Source: Ancistrus triradiatus
Taxonomy: Eukaryota > Chordata > Actinopteri > Siluriformes > Loricariidae
DNA: 64,000 bases
Assembly: GCA_025084515.1 (NCBI GenBank)
Contig: JAJAGP010000440.1
Location: forward strand, 97,501-161,500
Reading direction: 5' to 3'
Shown here one piece after another: positions 36,396 to 49,599 of the stretch. Every line of letters begins with the position of its first letter. The stretch's first letter is position 1. Position numbers and translations under genes: made by a program. The notes below the pieces were generated by a model. It had not been told where the DNA came from and searched no databases. It saw nothing but the letters and a program-made list of their open reading frames with translations.

Positions 36396-36995
36396 TCCCC
36401 AGTACTTATCCTTTTCTTGTTCGTCGTTACTTACCACCTCTGCTAATAACGTAATAATATCCATATTTTCGAATGCAAAAAGTTGCAGTTAGGGTAGGGG
36501 GTCAGGACAGTCTCTCCTAATGGAGCCAGATTGTTGCCTCCCAACTTTTATGCAAATGTGTGAATAATTTACCAACGCCGGAGGATTGAAAATCGAAATA
36601 ACCAGCCAAACTTCCCAATCTCAGGAGCATGTTCACTATCCATGCTTTCCAAATCCAAATCCGCAGCCTTGTTTAATCTTACGGACTTGTAAACAGAACG
36701 AAAGCCTTCTGGGATGTAGAGCGTCGGGCGTGTGGACTTTAGCTGAGCAACCAGAGAGTTTATTGAGCCGAAGACATGAGAGAACCATTCTACTCACAGG
36801 AACCGAACCCTAAATAGAAGCCACAGCGCTGTGTTAACACTATTTCAGTTTTTTATTTATTTTCATTTCATATTTATTTCCTTTCTTTTCTAATTCCTTC
36901 ATATCTCTTTATCCTCGCTGTGTCCTCGCTCTGCCCTTCCTGTCTGTCACAGGGCTGCAGGAGTTTTTCTCAGAGGTAATTTGTTTGTAGGGTAG

Positions 36996-36996
<1 letters not shown>

Positions 36997-37031
<35 letters not shown>
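36997..37031 (+). repeat. (GT)n microsatellite
   Basis: About 35 bp of TG. Confidence 0.95.
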
Positions 37032-37032
<1 letters not shown>

Positions 37033-37289
37033 ATGGCCAGACGTTACACTGCTGCTGACTGACTCATGCACTACACAAAATGATGCATGGGCCCATGGGA
37101 CTCCCTCAATCATCCAAACAGCAGCAGACTGGAGTAGCACAGGAAAGAGCAAAAGTTTGTGAACCGTGGTGGATTAAAAGCCCTGCACTTCTTTATCAGG
37201 GGGCTTTTGAAGAAATGAACAAGAGCACACATTTTCCAACATACTCATCAATTAAATAAAGGCAGGTGCACTAATCCATTTCTACAACT

Positions 37290-37625
37290 CGGTTACTTTT
37301 TCTTGTTTCTTTTTTCTTGCATTCTTTTTTTTTGGTTTTTGTGCATCTTTATAACACATTATTATTTCTTTATTTGTTTCCTTTTTTCTGTCCTTCTTTC
37401 TTCCTTTTTTCTTTCTGTCCATCTGTCTCTCACTTTTATTCTATTTTTCCAACATACTCGTGAAATAATTAAAAGCAGTACTCATCCATTTCTACAACTC
37501 AACTATTTCTTTCTTTCTTTCTTTCTTTGAGCATCTTTGTACCACAGTGCATTTTTCTTTCTTTGTTTCTTTCTTTCTTTGAACACTTCTACTCCTTCCT
37601 TCCTTCCTTCCTGTCTTTCTTCTTG
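37290..37625 (+). repeat. pyrimidine-rich degenerate repeat
   Basis: TTTCTTTCTTTC runs with the words CCAACATACTCGTGAAATAA and CCATTTCTACAACTC duplicated at about 37230-37290 and 37450-37505. Confidence 0.75.
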
Positions 37626-38828
37626 CACTACTTAATCAAACATTACCATAGTCCCATATTAGTTTATAGTGTTTTATTTTAAAAATAATATTCATGAAAA
37701 CACTTTTTTGTACTTTTTATTCTCTGATCTCCTCTGCTGTTGTAGTCTCCGTTGGGTGTTGACAGCATGCTCTGCTGTCTGTGCGGTGGGAAAGCAGCAG
37801 GAGTCTATAAATACCTAACAACCGATGTTTTACAACCAAATAAAATTAGTCTTAAATGTAGAGAGAACTAAATGAGTGTTTGTTTTCCAGGGGCTCGGCC
37901 ATTGATTTGAACCCTTTTATAATCACAGTCCTGCAGGGAGCAGAGAATGATCTCCTCACTTCCCTAATTATAAGGCCCCTGACATGGGGAAAGACTTATA
38001 AGTCCCAAGGGTATGGTGGCGCCGTTCTCGGGTCTGGACTCGGTCTTGTCTGGCTCTCGGGGTAAGGGGGACTCGGGGATTGTTGCTGGTCCAGCCGAGT
38101 CTGATGAGTCCCTCGGAGGTAACGTTAGTCATGAACCGAACTTTTTTCTGTCATTATTGAATATCAGCAGTTCATTCAAACAGAATAAATCAGTCCTTTC
38201 TCTGCACGCCTAAATCAAATCCGATTATCTGCACTCTGATTGGCTAACAGGGAAAAGCCTCTTCTCGTTCAGTATCTGATGGGCTTTCTTAACAAGTACA
38301 GTCTCTGAGCTTTATTTTTTTATAGTCCCCTAACCACGCTATTTATATTTTGTGGATTATGGTGGTGCCCTGATATTTACCTTTAGGGTTTGCTGCTGTA
38401 ATTTGCTGCCCAGATGCAGCACAGCTGGTGCAGACCATGGTACTACCAGCACCATGTTTCACAGAAAGAATAAGGTACTTACAATTCCTCTCATTTAAAC
38501 CAAAGCGTTCTCTCTAAATATGCACACCATTGTTGTTCTTCTAATGGTGGCTCATGGGCATTAACATTATCTAATATGAGAGGGACCTTTAGTTGCTTAG
38601 AAGTTACCCTGGTTTCCTTTGGACCTTTATCTTGGAATGATCGACCACTCCTGGGGAGAAACAATGATCTTCAGTTTCCTCCATTTGTACACAATCTGTG
38701 ACTGTGGATCAGTGGAGTCCAAACTCTTTAGAGATGGCTTTGTACCCTTTTCTCCATTGATCATACTGTGATACACTTCCACAGTCATGTGTTCTGAAGA
38801 TCAGACTCCGTGTTCTTTAAATATAACA

Positions 38829-39020
38829 GGCCAAAAGTACTGGGACACAAACTCACATGTGGCCAAAAAAATTGGGACACAAACCTGCATGTGGCCAAAA
38901 ATATTGGGACACAAACCTGCACCTGGCCAAATGTATTGGGACACAAATCTGCACATGGCCAAAAGAACTGGGACACAAAACAGCATCTGGCCAAAAGTAT
39001 TGAGACACGTGCCTCAATAT
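38829..39020 (+). repeat. 32-bp minisatellite, first block
   Basis: About six units of the type GGCCAAAAGTATTGGGACAC plus AAACCTGCACAT, the complement of the array at 7948. Confidence 0.9.
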
Positions 39021-39265
39021 CTTGTGGCCAGAAATCTTTGTTGTCCAGTAATTAGAACAAGTTAGAAGGGGTGTTTAGATACTTTTGACACTCCCAGTTC
39101 AGAGGTTTAGACAACTATAAAAAGTAAAACAGAGCAGTCAAAGAATAAAAACTAATTGCACTTTAGTCCTACATAAAGAACTGTCCTGTTAGGATAAGCA
39201 CAGGAGGCGTGGCCTCTGTACCTGTTAGTCTCGATCAGCAAGGTGTGACCTTGCAGCCCACATGG

Positions 39266-39685
39266 GGCCAAAAGTATTGAGACACAAACCTACATGTGAA
39301 CAAAAGTATTGGGACACAAACAATCATGTGGACAAAAGTATTGGGACACAAACGCACATGTGGACAAAAGTATTGGGACACGGACCCTTATGTGGTCAAA
39401 CGTATTTGGACAAAACCCACATATGGAATAAAGTATTGGAACACAAACCCACAAGTGGCCAAAAGTATTGGGACACAAAAGCTCATGTGGAAAAAAGTAT
39501 TAGGACACAAACCCACATGTGGCCAAAAGTATTGGGACACAAATCCACGTGGCCAAAAGTATTGGGACACAAATCCACGTGGCCAAAAGTATTGGGACAC
39601 AAATCCACATGTGGCCAAAAGTATTGGGACACAAATCCACATGTGGCTAAAAGTCCGTGGACACAAACTCAGATGTGGCCAAAAA
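39266..39685 (+). repeat. 32-bp minisatellite, second block
   Basis: About 14 units of the type GGCCAAAAGTATTGGGACAC plus AAACCCACATGT, with some 30-bp units in the middle (39541-39600). The unit core AAAAGTATTGGGACAC resembles the terminal sequence of fish Tc1-type elements. Confidence 0.92.
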
Positions 39686-40449
39686 TCGATTGATTAATTC
39701 ATTTCTATCTCTCTTAATTCGGGGAACCAGGGTCCAGGTCTAACAAAGAACAAAGGAGCTAAAGTGAGCGTGACAGACCAACATGAATCAACGGTGTGAA
39801 AGCATTTGATTCTGGTGCTGTATTTGTGCATCACTGGAGCGTGGAGAAAACACAGAGCAGCAAAATGAATGGGGTTGTGGTGGGGTGATATAAGGGGAGC
39901 TGTAACCAAGCAACCGGAGGCCAGAACCTGGTATCCGATGTGACTTGTTCAGCCTCAAGCTCTTCCGTATCAGAAACCAGGAAAGAGAGGAAGTGAAACA
40001 GCCAGAGGGGGGACATATTGAGCGTTAAATAAAGCTCTCTGTCACTCCCTCACAAATCACCGCGTACCAAACGGGCCTTAAATCCGAGCGAGATGTTTCA
40101 GGGTTTAGAGGTCTGCATGAGGTCAGGCAGCAGGAGCTAACGCTAATTGAATCTGAGGAGCGTATTGTAGAGAGTATAAAAGCAGTCCGATCCCCACACA
40201 GGGCTCTAATGATGCAGAAACGGTAATGGATTATCTAAACACAGGTTCCGAGCTGCAGTGTGGATTATCTGTTACTAAACTGCCCCTGGAATGGGTCTTC
40301 AGGGGCTCTTTGGGTGTAAATGCTTCGATGTGGAGCTGTTTCTCGTTGATGAACCCTCTGCTTTAACAGTTCCTTTAAGAGAGGAGCGAGCCAAAAAACG
40401 ATATTACATCATGTACAAACCCACATCAGAAAAACTTACTGTTCCAGTC

Positions 40450-41265
40450 CTGCATGTGTTCCAGTCCTGCAACACATTCCAAAAAGAGTTTGTAACACCA
40501 CTTTCTAACGTCGCTGTTCCTTCTCCCAACACTTAAAATCCGTTTTGTTACCGAGGTGTTAATTTGTTCCGTTCTTCCTGCAAACACGTCTTAAGGTGCG
40601 TAACAATACTGGGTTATCGATGTTGCATTTTTCATTTCAAAATTTTCCAAATGTTACATGTGGACAAAAGTATTTGGACACAAACCCTCACAAGGACAAA
40701 ATGGACACCACCATGGTCCATCCTAGATGCCTCTGAGCCCAGAGAAGTTGACACCTTTTTTAGCACAGTAACGTTTTAAGAGGTATCTGTGAATGTAACT
40801 CTGTATTGTAGAGCTTGATAAAGGTTTGATAAAGGAAGCCCTTGCCCATGTGGTTCTATCAGCTATTGATGAATGATGGTTCTTGATGCAGTGCCATCTG
40901 AGGGAGCGGAGATCACCCCTCTGCAGTTTAGGCTTTTTAGGAAATTCCTCCAGATTCTGAATGGTTGAATGATATTATGCTCTGTAGAGGGAGGAATGTA
41001 TAAATCCCTTCCTGTCTTTCTTTGAGGAACATTGTTTTTAAACATTTCAATCATTTTCTTACACATTTGTTGATAAACTGAAGATCCTCTGATCAGCTTT
41101 CCTCCTCAAAGACTCATCCTTTCATGGATGCTGATTTTGTACCAAATCATGATCATAATCACATCGTTATTTACTTTTTACCTCATTATTAGCTCTAAAT
41201 TGTCCCCGTTACAACTTTTTCTTAGTGTGTTGCAGGCCTGAAATGCAGGAATGCAGTGTGGTTTG
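40450..41265. mobile_element. palindromic Tc1/mariner family, copy A5
   Basis: Begins CAACACATTCCAAAAAGAG and ends TTTTCTTAGTGTGTTGCAGG. Inside are ATGGTCCATCCTAGATGCCT, TAACGTTTTAAGAGGTATCT and GGAGCGGAGATCACCCCTCT. On the minus strand, 40863-41066 carries the degraded transposase words MCKKMIEMFKNNVPQR and STEHNIIQPFRIWRNF. A Tc1-end-like AAAAGTATTTGGACACAAAC lies at about 40666. Confidence 0.75.
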
Positions 41266-41539
41266 GTGCAGTGATCGGTTTCCTCACTACTCCAGGCTAC
41301 AGTACAGTCGTTGCATTCTCTTAAGTGCCTCTAATTAGCTACAAATCAGTGCTAATGAGTCAGGGACTGCGTTCCGCATGCGTCTCTGTAATCATTGCTA
41401 TAGCTAGTGCAGTTAGCATTGGCTAATTAGCACGAGAGATGTTAATTGTCCTTAGAAGAAAGTAAGTCATAATCGACGGTAATGGGTATCCATGGTGACG
41501 GACAGTATTGTTGTCATGAATGCCTCCATTATAACTAAT

Positions 41540-41830
41540 AGCATTAGATGAACACACAAACAGCCCAAAACATTAAACTCACTGACAGTGTGGCACTCTG
41601 GGTAAGCTTCTGCTGGGAAACCTCATGTCCTGGCATTCAAGTGCTGCCCTCCTTCATGCCAACGCTTTTCCCCAATGGCAGTGCCCTCTTTCAGCAGGAT
41701 AATGTGTCCAAACATGTGCAAACATTGTTCAGGAATGGTTTGAGGAGCATAAACAGAGTTCAAGGAGTTGCCCTGGAATCCAAATTACCCAGATCTTAAA
41801 CCTATTGAGAGACCGGACAGATGGATAGAT
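41540..41830 (+). mobile_element. Tc1/IS630-type transposase fragment (family E)
   Basis: The + strand reads PNGSALFQQDNVSKHVQTLF, the second catalytic Asp region (ALFQQDN) of a Tc1-like DDE transposase, followed after small shifts by CAAATTACCCAGATCTTAAA, the equivalent of PNSPDLNP. It is truncated on both sides. Confidence 0.7.
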
Positions 41831-41934
41831 AGATGGACAGATGGACGAACGGATGGATGGTTTTATAGATGTTATCTTAAAGGATGTTTGGAAGTATTGA
41901 TTAATTATATATTAACATGAGATGGTCAATTCCA

Positions 41935-42720
41935 ATTGGGGCCCCCTCTGCCCCTGCCCTGTGCCAGATGGGCACTGCACCACACCCTCACACCCATGGG
42001 TCCACACAATCCTCCCACATTGCCTTTTCAGGGGTGGGAGCCTACCCCAAGTGGAAGAGTTCAGATCTTTAGAGGTCTCACAAGTGATGTAAAGAGGGAT
42101 TGTGAGATCGAGCATAGGTTGAGTCAGCAGTTCCCGGTCGGTCTACGGCTCCAACTTCACCTATGGTCATGAGCTTTGGGTCAGGTCAGGTAAAGCCAGA
42201 TAAAAGTCCTTGGTGGGACATCATCCCCAGCCAATCAGAGGAGGGAGAGAGTTACTGGCCTCTGGTGGGGCTGAAGCTGATGAATTTCTTAGTGTGTGTG
42301 GCTGGAACTGGTACCGGAACACAAGCTTGGAGAGAAAAGGGAATAAGTAGTTAGTTATTGATTAAGACCTACAGAGCACATGTGTAGCACGGGTAATGAC
42401 TGAAAGAAGATGCCCGCTTTTTTCGGCGGGTTGCTGGGCATACTCAACCCAACAGGAGCTCACAGTAGAACCGCCACTCCTTTGTGCTGCAGGTACATCA
42501 GGCACGGCCAGATGGGAGGAGGCCTGGGGTAGACTAGTGTGTCTCCCAACTGGCCTGGGAGTGGCTGTGGATCCCCAGGAAAACTGGTAGAAGTTGCCTG
42601 GGCTTCTTTGCTTGCCCTGCAGACACCACGACCATGAAATGGAGAAGCAGAAAAGATGAGATGAAGATGTAAGAATAGGCCATGGTTGGTTGGATGAATA
42701 GATGGATGGAGATTAAAATC
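41935..42720 (+). mobile_element. LINE 3' fragment (RTE/Rex3-like)
   Basis: Words follow the 3' end of a fish RTE/Rex3-type retrotransposon: AGGGATTGTGAGATCGAGCA, CTTCACCTATGGTCATGAGC, GCACGGCCAGATGGGAGGAG, CTGGCCTGGGAGTGGCTGTG, and a GATGGATGG tail. The frame is not open. Family name is from memory. Confidence 0.65.
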
Positions 42721-43199
42721 AGATAAGTGAGGCTTGTCTATTATAATATAATCAGTGCTGCTTTGATTGGGCTTACATTTTAATATCCTACTTAAAGTCT
42801 CTTCATCTTCATGTGAGCCTTGAGCTGCTCGGACACACTGGGCTGTGTTTAAGTGTGTGTGTAGTTTTCTGCAGGCGTGGTGCTAATTTTAGTGGTTGAG
42901 GCACTTCTTTCTTATTCATGGAGCTCTGTGTGGCTATTTCTCCCTCTCTCTGCTCATGTGGTAGCCCTACAGCTCAGATTTTCTTTTCTATCATAGTCCA
43001 GTTATTCCTCCTAACAACATCAGCCTGCCTAAGGTTTTTGGAAAGCCTACACATAACCCTAGACATAGCGCAGATGCACTAATGGATGGGTGGATGATGC
43101 ACAGGTGACAGGTGGATGTTTAGGATGACTGCTAGGTTGGTTGGACAGGTTGATGGAAGGCTGAGTGGACGTTAAATCTATAAATCTATGATGAGGAGA

Positions 43200-43375
43200 C
43201 AGCTGGAGTACTGCAGAGAAAAACACTGACTTAAAGCAGCTTTATAAATGTCTAGATCCACAGCCCTAACTGAGCAAGCCTGGGGTGACAGTGGCAAGGA
43301 GAAACTCCAAAAACGTTATAAGGAAGAAACCTTGGGGGGACCAAGACTCAAAAAGAGACCAAACCTGCTCAAGTA
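43200..43375 (+). repeat. dispersed teleost repeat (family H), copy 3
   Basis: AAAGCAGCTTTATAAATGTC, TGAGCAAGCCTGGGGTGACA, GTGGCAAGGAGAAACTCC, AAGGAAGAAACCTTGGGGGG, CTCAAAAAGAGACC. Confidence 0.75.
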
Positions 43376-44284
43376 GGTCTGTGGAAATCAATCCAAAGAA
43401 GTGAAGTGGCTGAAAAAAGAAAAGCCCAAAGCATTTGTCATGTTTCATCCTCCATAGAGGGTCGGACAACAACCTACAACGTATTTGTAAGTGGTTTCAT
43501 AGAAAAATAAGAACTAATTTGCTTAGACCTGGCAACCGTGACACACAGACAGGACGTACCTCTGCTCTTAAGCTCCGGCCTCTGCTTCTTTATCTGCAGT
43601 GTTGATTGGAGTTAAAAGGCAGATTTTCATTTCCTTTTATAATGAATTAGCATTTTTTTAAGACCTTGGTCGTTAAGTGACACATCCCTGTAAGATAAAA
43701 GTCTGCTGACTTTCATAATTCAGGGGACAGCTATAAAAAAATCACCCAGGATATCTATAGTTCAAACATTTTGATCAACCAGAACTGTGACAAACTTACC
43801 TGGACGAGGATCGAAGTTTGTTTTGTCTCATGAAAAGTGAGTTTGGAGGGTCTCCAAAACTACCATCAGATGCCACCTCCATGGCAAAAGATTATTTGGA
43901 AGGCTTGCCAAGTAATCTGTCTCTTACTTCTCGTTCTGTGAATTCAGCATCGCTGGCATTACTGGGTCTGTTTGTTGTGTTTACGTTGTTATTTATGATA
44001 CGCTGTTATAAAACCGTTGCCAGTGCTTTCTTACTTACCCACGTGTTGCTTAATTAGCATAAAACGTTGTGTTAATTGTTTTTAGCAGCAGAACTAAACT
44101 GCTTCGGATGCATAAAGAGAGCCGTTTTAATTTAGGTGGAGGTTATAAACAGAAAGGCGATGGCTGTTTAGTATCATCCATTATCAGGGGTAATAATTAC
44201 TGTCACACGGCAGAGTTTATTATCACTGTGGAAGTCAGGACAATAATTCTGTATAAACTCTCTCTGTCTCTGTTTGTGTTTCAG

Positions 44285-44438
44285 CCATTTCTCCTGCCTC
44301 TCCTCGAAGTACATGTGCCCCAGCGTGCCGGCTGTTATGAGCAACCTGCTAGCAAACATTAACGCCTACTTCGCTCACACCACCACCACCAGCACCAACA
44401 TCTCCGCTTCAGACCGATTCGCCGCTTCCAACTTCGGG
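44285..44438 (+). CDS. unc13c: unc13c exon 8: MUN region
   Basis: This 154-nt exon (phase 2 to 0) encodes HFSCLSSKYMCPSVPAVMSN, LLANINAYFAHTTTTS and ends SASDRFAASNFG. This is the highly conserved CLSSKYMCP...LLANINA block of the MUN domain, which in the family binds the syntaxin/Munc18 complex and catalyses its opening. The acceptor is TTTCAG at 44279-44284, with the (CTCTCTGTCTCTGTTTGTG) tract before it; the donor is GTGAGG at 44439. A run of four Thr codons gives a slightly lengthened TTTTS. A Tc1/mariner-type element starts only about 60 bp after the exon. Confidence 0.94.
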
Positions 44439-44494
44439 GTGAGGGAGCAGTGACGGATAGAAGAAGAACATGTACCTAACAACATAAAATCAGA

Positions 44495-45150
44495 AAAAAC
44501 TAAATGCAGTGTTCCTTACATGTACTCTGACTTTTATTTCATTGCAGACGGTATGAACCTGAGATATTCCCTGGTTTTTTGTTAATAAGCCTCCATCCTT
44601 AGGCTTCTTTTTAGCACAGTAACGTTTTAAGTGGTATCTGTGAATGTAACTCTGTATTGTAGAGCTTGGTAAAGGTTTGATAAAGGAATCCCTTGTCCAT
44701 GTGGTTCTATCAGCTATTGATGAATGATGGTTCTTGATGTGGTGCCATCTGAGGGAGGTGAGATCACCCCTCTTCAGGTTAGGCTTTTTAGGAAATTCCT
44801 CCAGATTCTGAATGGTTTAATGATATTATGGTCTGTAGAGGGAGGAATATATAAATCCATTCCTGTCTTTCTTAGAGGAACATTGTTTTTAAACATTTCA
44901 ATCCTTTTCTTACACATTTGGTGATAAACTGGAGATCCTCTGATCATCTTTACTCCTCAGAGACTCAGCCTTTCCTGGATGCTGCTTTTGTACCAAATCA
45001 TGATTTTAATCACCTGTTTGACATCACATCATTATTTAGTGTTTTTACCTCATTACTAGCCCTAAATTATTATGATTATTAAGAAATGAAATGAAATTGA
45101 CCAGAAAAACCATGAAATATCTCAGGTTCATGCTGTCTGTAATGAAATGA
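44495..45150. mobile_element. palindromic Tc1/mariner family, copy A6
   Basis: Starts GCAGTGTTCCTTACATGTAC and CATTGCAGACGGTATGAACC about 60 bp after exon 8 and ends with the complementary CAGGTTCATGCTGTCTGTAA. The internal region matches A3 to A5. Confidence 0.75.
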
Positions 45151-45275
45151 TAAATGGATGGAGCAGTACCTTTGATGAAGAGATGGAGTGCTGGATGGTT
45201 GAATGAATGAATTGAGAGCGAGATAAGCTGGGACGTATGAAGTGTAAGACGTCTTTAGTGTAAGACGTATTATAA

Positions 45276-45440
<165 letters not shown>

Positions 45441-45689
45441 TGAGAATGAGGTGAATAAAATCCTTAGCCTACAACAGGCTCTGAAATCAAGAGCCTAATA
45501 CCAAGAGCTCAGGTACGAAAAGCGTAGCAGTAATTCAGAACAAACACAAAACACGAGCATGAATTCGTTATGATTGTTTGATTGGATGATTAGATATTTG
45601 TTAACGAGTAACAAGTGGCCTGTGATGGTGGTGTACCGTCCTAAACCACTAAACCAGTAGTCCTAAACCAGTGGTTACACCGAGGAACA

Positions 45690-47150
45690 GATGCACATCT
45701 GCATCAGTGAAATGATAACTAATGGACTTATTGTGAATGACCGAATGGAGGTCAAGTCAAATGGATGTATGAATGGATGAATTATGTACAGATGGGTCCA
45801 TGAATGGATAGAAATGTAATGGTTGTACTGATGGTTTAATATAAGGAAATGAATGGAGGAAAATGGAGGAATAAAAGTAAAAATGTTTGAAAGAATAGAG
45901 GGAGAAATGTTTTTAATTGTGAATGGATGGAACATTAAATGGCGGCACCATGGTTTAAGATAAGATGAATGAATGAACGATGGAATTCATAAAAAATTTA
46001 ACCAGCTATATGAATGAATGAATAAAATCTACACTTAAATTTAGAATTACGTGGTGGACGATGAATGGATGGATGCATGATTGAAGTGAAATGAAGTGCA
46101 ATTTTCTAATGGAACTATGAATGAATGAAGGATGTGTGGATAGATGGGTGATGTACAGATTAATCCATGAATGGGTGGAACATTAAAAGGCTTAATATAG
46201 AAAAATGAATGAATGATTGAACTAATGAATGGATGAAGGAGATGTTAAAAATGAGCACATGAATGGATGAAAATTTAGTGTTAGGTTTGGAATTAAGTGG
46301 TCAGTGATGAATGGATGAATATGTTAATTACATTTTGAAAGATGTATTAATGAATAACAGGAGAAATATATTGTAACATGAATGAATGAATAATGTGTGG
46401 ATAGATGGATGATGTACAGATTAATGAATAAATGGATGGAACATTAAATGGCTGTATTATTGGAATAAATGTCGAGAAATGAATGAATGAACTAATGAAT
46501 GGATGGAGGGAAAGTTAAAATCTACTATGTGAATAGATGAATAAAATGTAGTGTTGATGAATGGGTGAATATATCTATTACAACATGGATGTATGTGTGT
46601 ATGAATGAATAAAAGGAGAAATTTTTGTTTTTATGAATGAATGAATGAATGCATGAATATATGGGACTTTAAATGGCTGTATTATTGAATTCATGTAGAA
46701 AAATGAATGATTGGAGGAGAAGTTAAAAATGGCTGTGTGAATGGATGAATAAAGTCTAAGGTTAGAATTAATTGGTGGATGATGAATGGATGAATATATA
46801 AATTAATTATGGATATATATATATATATATGAATCAAAGCTATATTTATAGTGACATTATGAATGAGTGAATAAAGTATAGACACATGGATGATGGACAG
46901 ATTAATGCATGAATGGCTGGAGCAGTAAGTGGCTGTACCGATGGTGTAATGCAGAAAAGGAATGAATGGAGCAGAGGTTACTAGTCTCTATATAAATGAT
47001 GGATGATGAATGGATGGATGCGTGACTGAAGTAAAACCTAAGTGACAGGATGAATATATAAATTAAATGTGGATGGATGAATTAAAGAATAAAGCAATAC
47101 ATTGCTGTATGAATGGCTGATATACAATGAATGAATGAACAGCTGAACTG
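45690..47150 (+). repeat. (ATGAATGG)-type degenerate satellite, 1.4 kb
   Basis: GAATGGATGAAT, ATGAATGAATGA and GGATGGA units continue for about 1.4 kb. Longer words (GATGTACAGATTAATCCATG, TGGAACATTAAATGGC) recur at roughly 230-300 bp, indicating a higher-order unit. Confidence 0.88.
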
Positions 47151-47205
47151 CCTGTATATATGGATCATACTAAGGGTATGGCAGTAGAAAGTAGGAACAC
47201 ACACA

Positions 47206-47211
<6 letters not shown>

Positions 47212-47252
<41 letters not shown>
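47212..47252 (+). repeat. (CA)n microsatellite
   Basis: About 41 bp of CA. Confidence 0.95.
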
Positions 47253-47254
<2 letters not shown>

Positions 47255-47489
47255 TCTGCCCATTCCAGTGCGCTGCCTCTGACACTAATGTAATACAGAT
47301 CAGGTTCTACCCATGATGCATTGCAGCACACATTCTCCTACCACATTCTCATCCAGTCTGAGTCTCAGCATGACCAAAAGTATGTAGACACGCCTACTAA
47401 CTAGTGCCTTGGAACAACTACAGATCACTACTGTGTTCCAAACTGAAAGACACAAAGACTGCTTAAGGAGCTCCGACACCCAGGATGTT

Positions 47490-47990
47490 TTTATTTTATT
47501 ATTATTTTTATTCATCCTAAAGCATTTTCCATGAATCCCAGATTCCCTGCAGATTATCCCAGAGCTTTCTTTTTTCAGGAACTTGTTTACTCTTCACTAA
47601 CAAATGACTTCTGTAGAAACCCAGGATTATTTTAGGAACTAAGGAATCTTTTCAGAATCTTTTCTCTTTTACTTTTTCTGCAACACCCCACCTTAATCAG
47701 GACCATAAATCTTTCTACAGGGACATTTGAATCTTTTAGAAACCTAGATTTTTGTAGGAGCTTAGGAATAATTTTTTAGGATATTATTTACTTTTCTGTT
47801 ATTATTTCTATTTCATTTTTTTCTTGTATTGTTTATTTTTAGAATATTATTCTAATTTGCTCAGCACCCAGGACATTGTCAGCAAATCTGAAAAAATGTT
47901 AAAAACTTTTTCGAAACTAAAAAGCCTTCTTCAGGAACTCATGGAGCCTCATCTAGAAACTTTTTAATGATTGGGTTTTTTTTTTCTGTC
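47490..47990 (+). repeat. degenerate T-rich minisatellite
   Basis: CAGGAACTTGTTTACTCTTC, AACCCAGGATTATTTTAGGA, AGGAACTCATGGAGCCTCAT and AGAAACTTTTTAATG variants recur at 50-100 bp spacing. Confidence 0.6.
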
Positions 47991-49446
47991 TGCTTTCAAT
48001 GCAAACTAAACTTGTTGTGTTTTGTGTCGCTGACATTGGGACTTGTTATTGCTTTTTTTTCAGTATTTGATACTTACATTCATACTCAGTACTGACCTGG
48101 TGCTTCCTCAGCTCATCTTCAGTTCACTATGTATTGTGACTGATTTTCTTCTTTCTTCTTCCATTCAGGTTTTTTTTTTTTGATTGAGGCATTTCGAGTC
48201 ATAATAGACACCTACCTGGTCTCTGTATCATAACGAGAGTGTGTGAGTGTGTATGGGTGAAGGTAATGAGTAGAAATAACCAAATCAATAGATGCCTCTT
48301 TCTCCCTTTGTTTTATTCATCTGTATCGGTGCTGTAATGGGATCTCAGATGAGTCATGGACTGGGAGTGGAACTGGAAGTGGGAGGAGGGAAGAGAGAGC
48401 GAGAGCGAGAGAATAAACCATCTAGTGCAGGGCTGTTAATTTACACAAGTAATCATTTATTTATTATGTTAGGTTTTGACCCTGCCTTTCCTACGTAGAG
48501 AATCAGAGAACACAGGGGGTAGGAGTAAGAGTGTTCTGGATGGGCACCTGGATCTCCATAGTGGTGAGCTTGTTCTCTCTGTGCTTAGCCCCAGCAGCGT
48601 GCATTAGTGTAGTCTTTAGTTAGCCCACTGTCTGTTTGTCCGTAGCCTTAATTACCTCCAGTCTCTGTTCGGGCCCTGTAAGAAATCACACGAGCACCTG
48701 CGTATGAATAACCTTATAACCTGTTATTAAAGCACTGACCCAATGTAACAAATGGCATTTGGGAAAGAGTGGAAGTAAACAATGCTCAAAATGGCTTCTT
48801 ACCTCTACCTACACCCTCCACATTCTGTTTTTAGGTCTGAGGTGATGATTGTTGCTTTATATTGTAGCATTTATAAAGCATTATAGAAGTAAAGCTGGAG
48901 GTAATAATCAGACCGGAGGACCAATGAGAGAGCTCTCTCCGTCTCTGTTATGCTGACATCCTTGAAAGTAGCCGAGGTTTTCAGTGAATACATTAGGACC
49001 TGTCGGGACGCTCTGTATTGTTCCTGTTCTCCTAATTGGTAGCAGTCTGGTGAGCTGCTTGATTGGCCTGGTGTGTCTCAGTGCATGTGAGAGAGTGAGG
49101 AAGATAAAGGCAGACTGTGGACATGATGTGGACAGACCGATACAGAAGAAAGATCCTAATCCTTATCCATAGCCTCCTGCTGCAGTGGCTCCAGCCGAGC
49201 CGCCTTCCAGTCCGGAAGGGTATGAGGTATCTAGTTTAGGTCGGAAAAAATCAAGTCCATTTTGATTTGTCCTCAAACATCAGGGTTTAAAACTGATGCA
49301 GCAGCGACAGGGAGCCGGCGAAGGGACCGCAGCAGTGGAGATCTGCTGACCTCTGAATCATTTGCACGGGTGTGATTGTGTTAGAGGAGATTCCTCAGGT
49401 ACCAAAGTGAATCTCTTTATCTTGTTCCTGCTGTGTGGGACTGCAG

Positions 49447-49536
49447 GATAATTTCCCAGCTGGAAACCCAGAGAGACTCCAGGACCTGAAATCCACAGTA
49501 GACCTTCTGACCAGCATCACATTCTTCAGGATGAAG
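49447..49536 (+). CDS. unc13c: unc13c exon 10: MUN region
   Basis: This 90-nt exon (phase 0 to 0) encodes 30 residues: DNFPAGNPERLQDLKSTVDL followed by LTSITFFRMK. The family motif (E/N)NFPA...ERLQDLKSTVDLLTSITFFRMK is fully intact. The acceptor is CTGCAG at 49441-49446. The donor GTACAC at 49537 runs straight into a short (CA)n repeat. It joins in frame to VQELQSPP in exon 11. A long copy of the palindromic Tc1/mariner family begins about 65 bp downstream. Confidence 0.94.
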
Positions 49537-49599
49537 GTACACACACACACACACATGTGGTACCAATACTACCACTAATATTACTACTGTAATATATAT

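Larger units (their letters stand above)
35388..44284. other. intron 7 (8.9 kb)
   Basis: Repeats are listed separately. 36400-36990, 37630-38820, 39690-40440, 41270-41530, 42730-43220 and 43380-44270 show no exon I recognise. 38340-38770 has words reminiscent of another DNA-transposon (ACCACTCCTGGGGAGAAACA, TTCAGTTTCCTCCATTTGTA), which I could not place. Confidence 0.45.

Noticed and set aside
36945..36976. Exon-like 23-nt segment between TCTGTCACAG and GTAATT
   Set aside because: Its length would break the frame between exons 7 and 8, whose phases already fit, and it matches no UNC13 residue.
39262..39697. Regular 32-bp repeats resembling a CRISPR array
   Set aside because: Units are contiguous with no unique spacers, and the setting is a vertebrate intron; it is a minisatellite.
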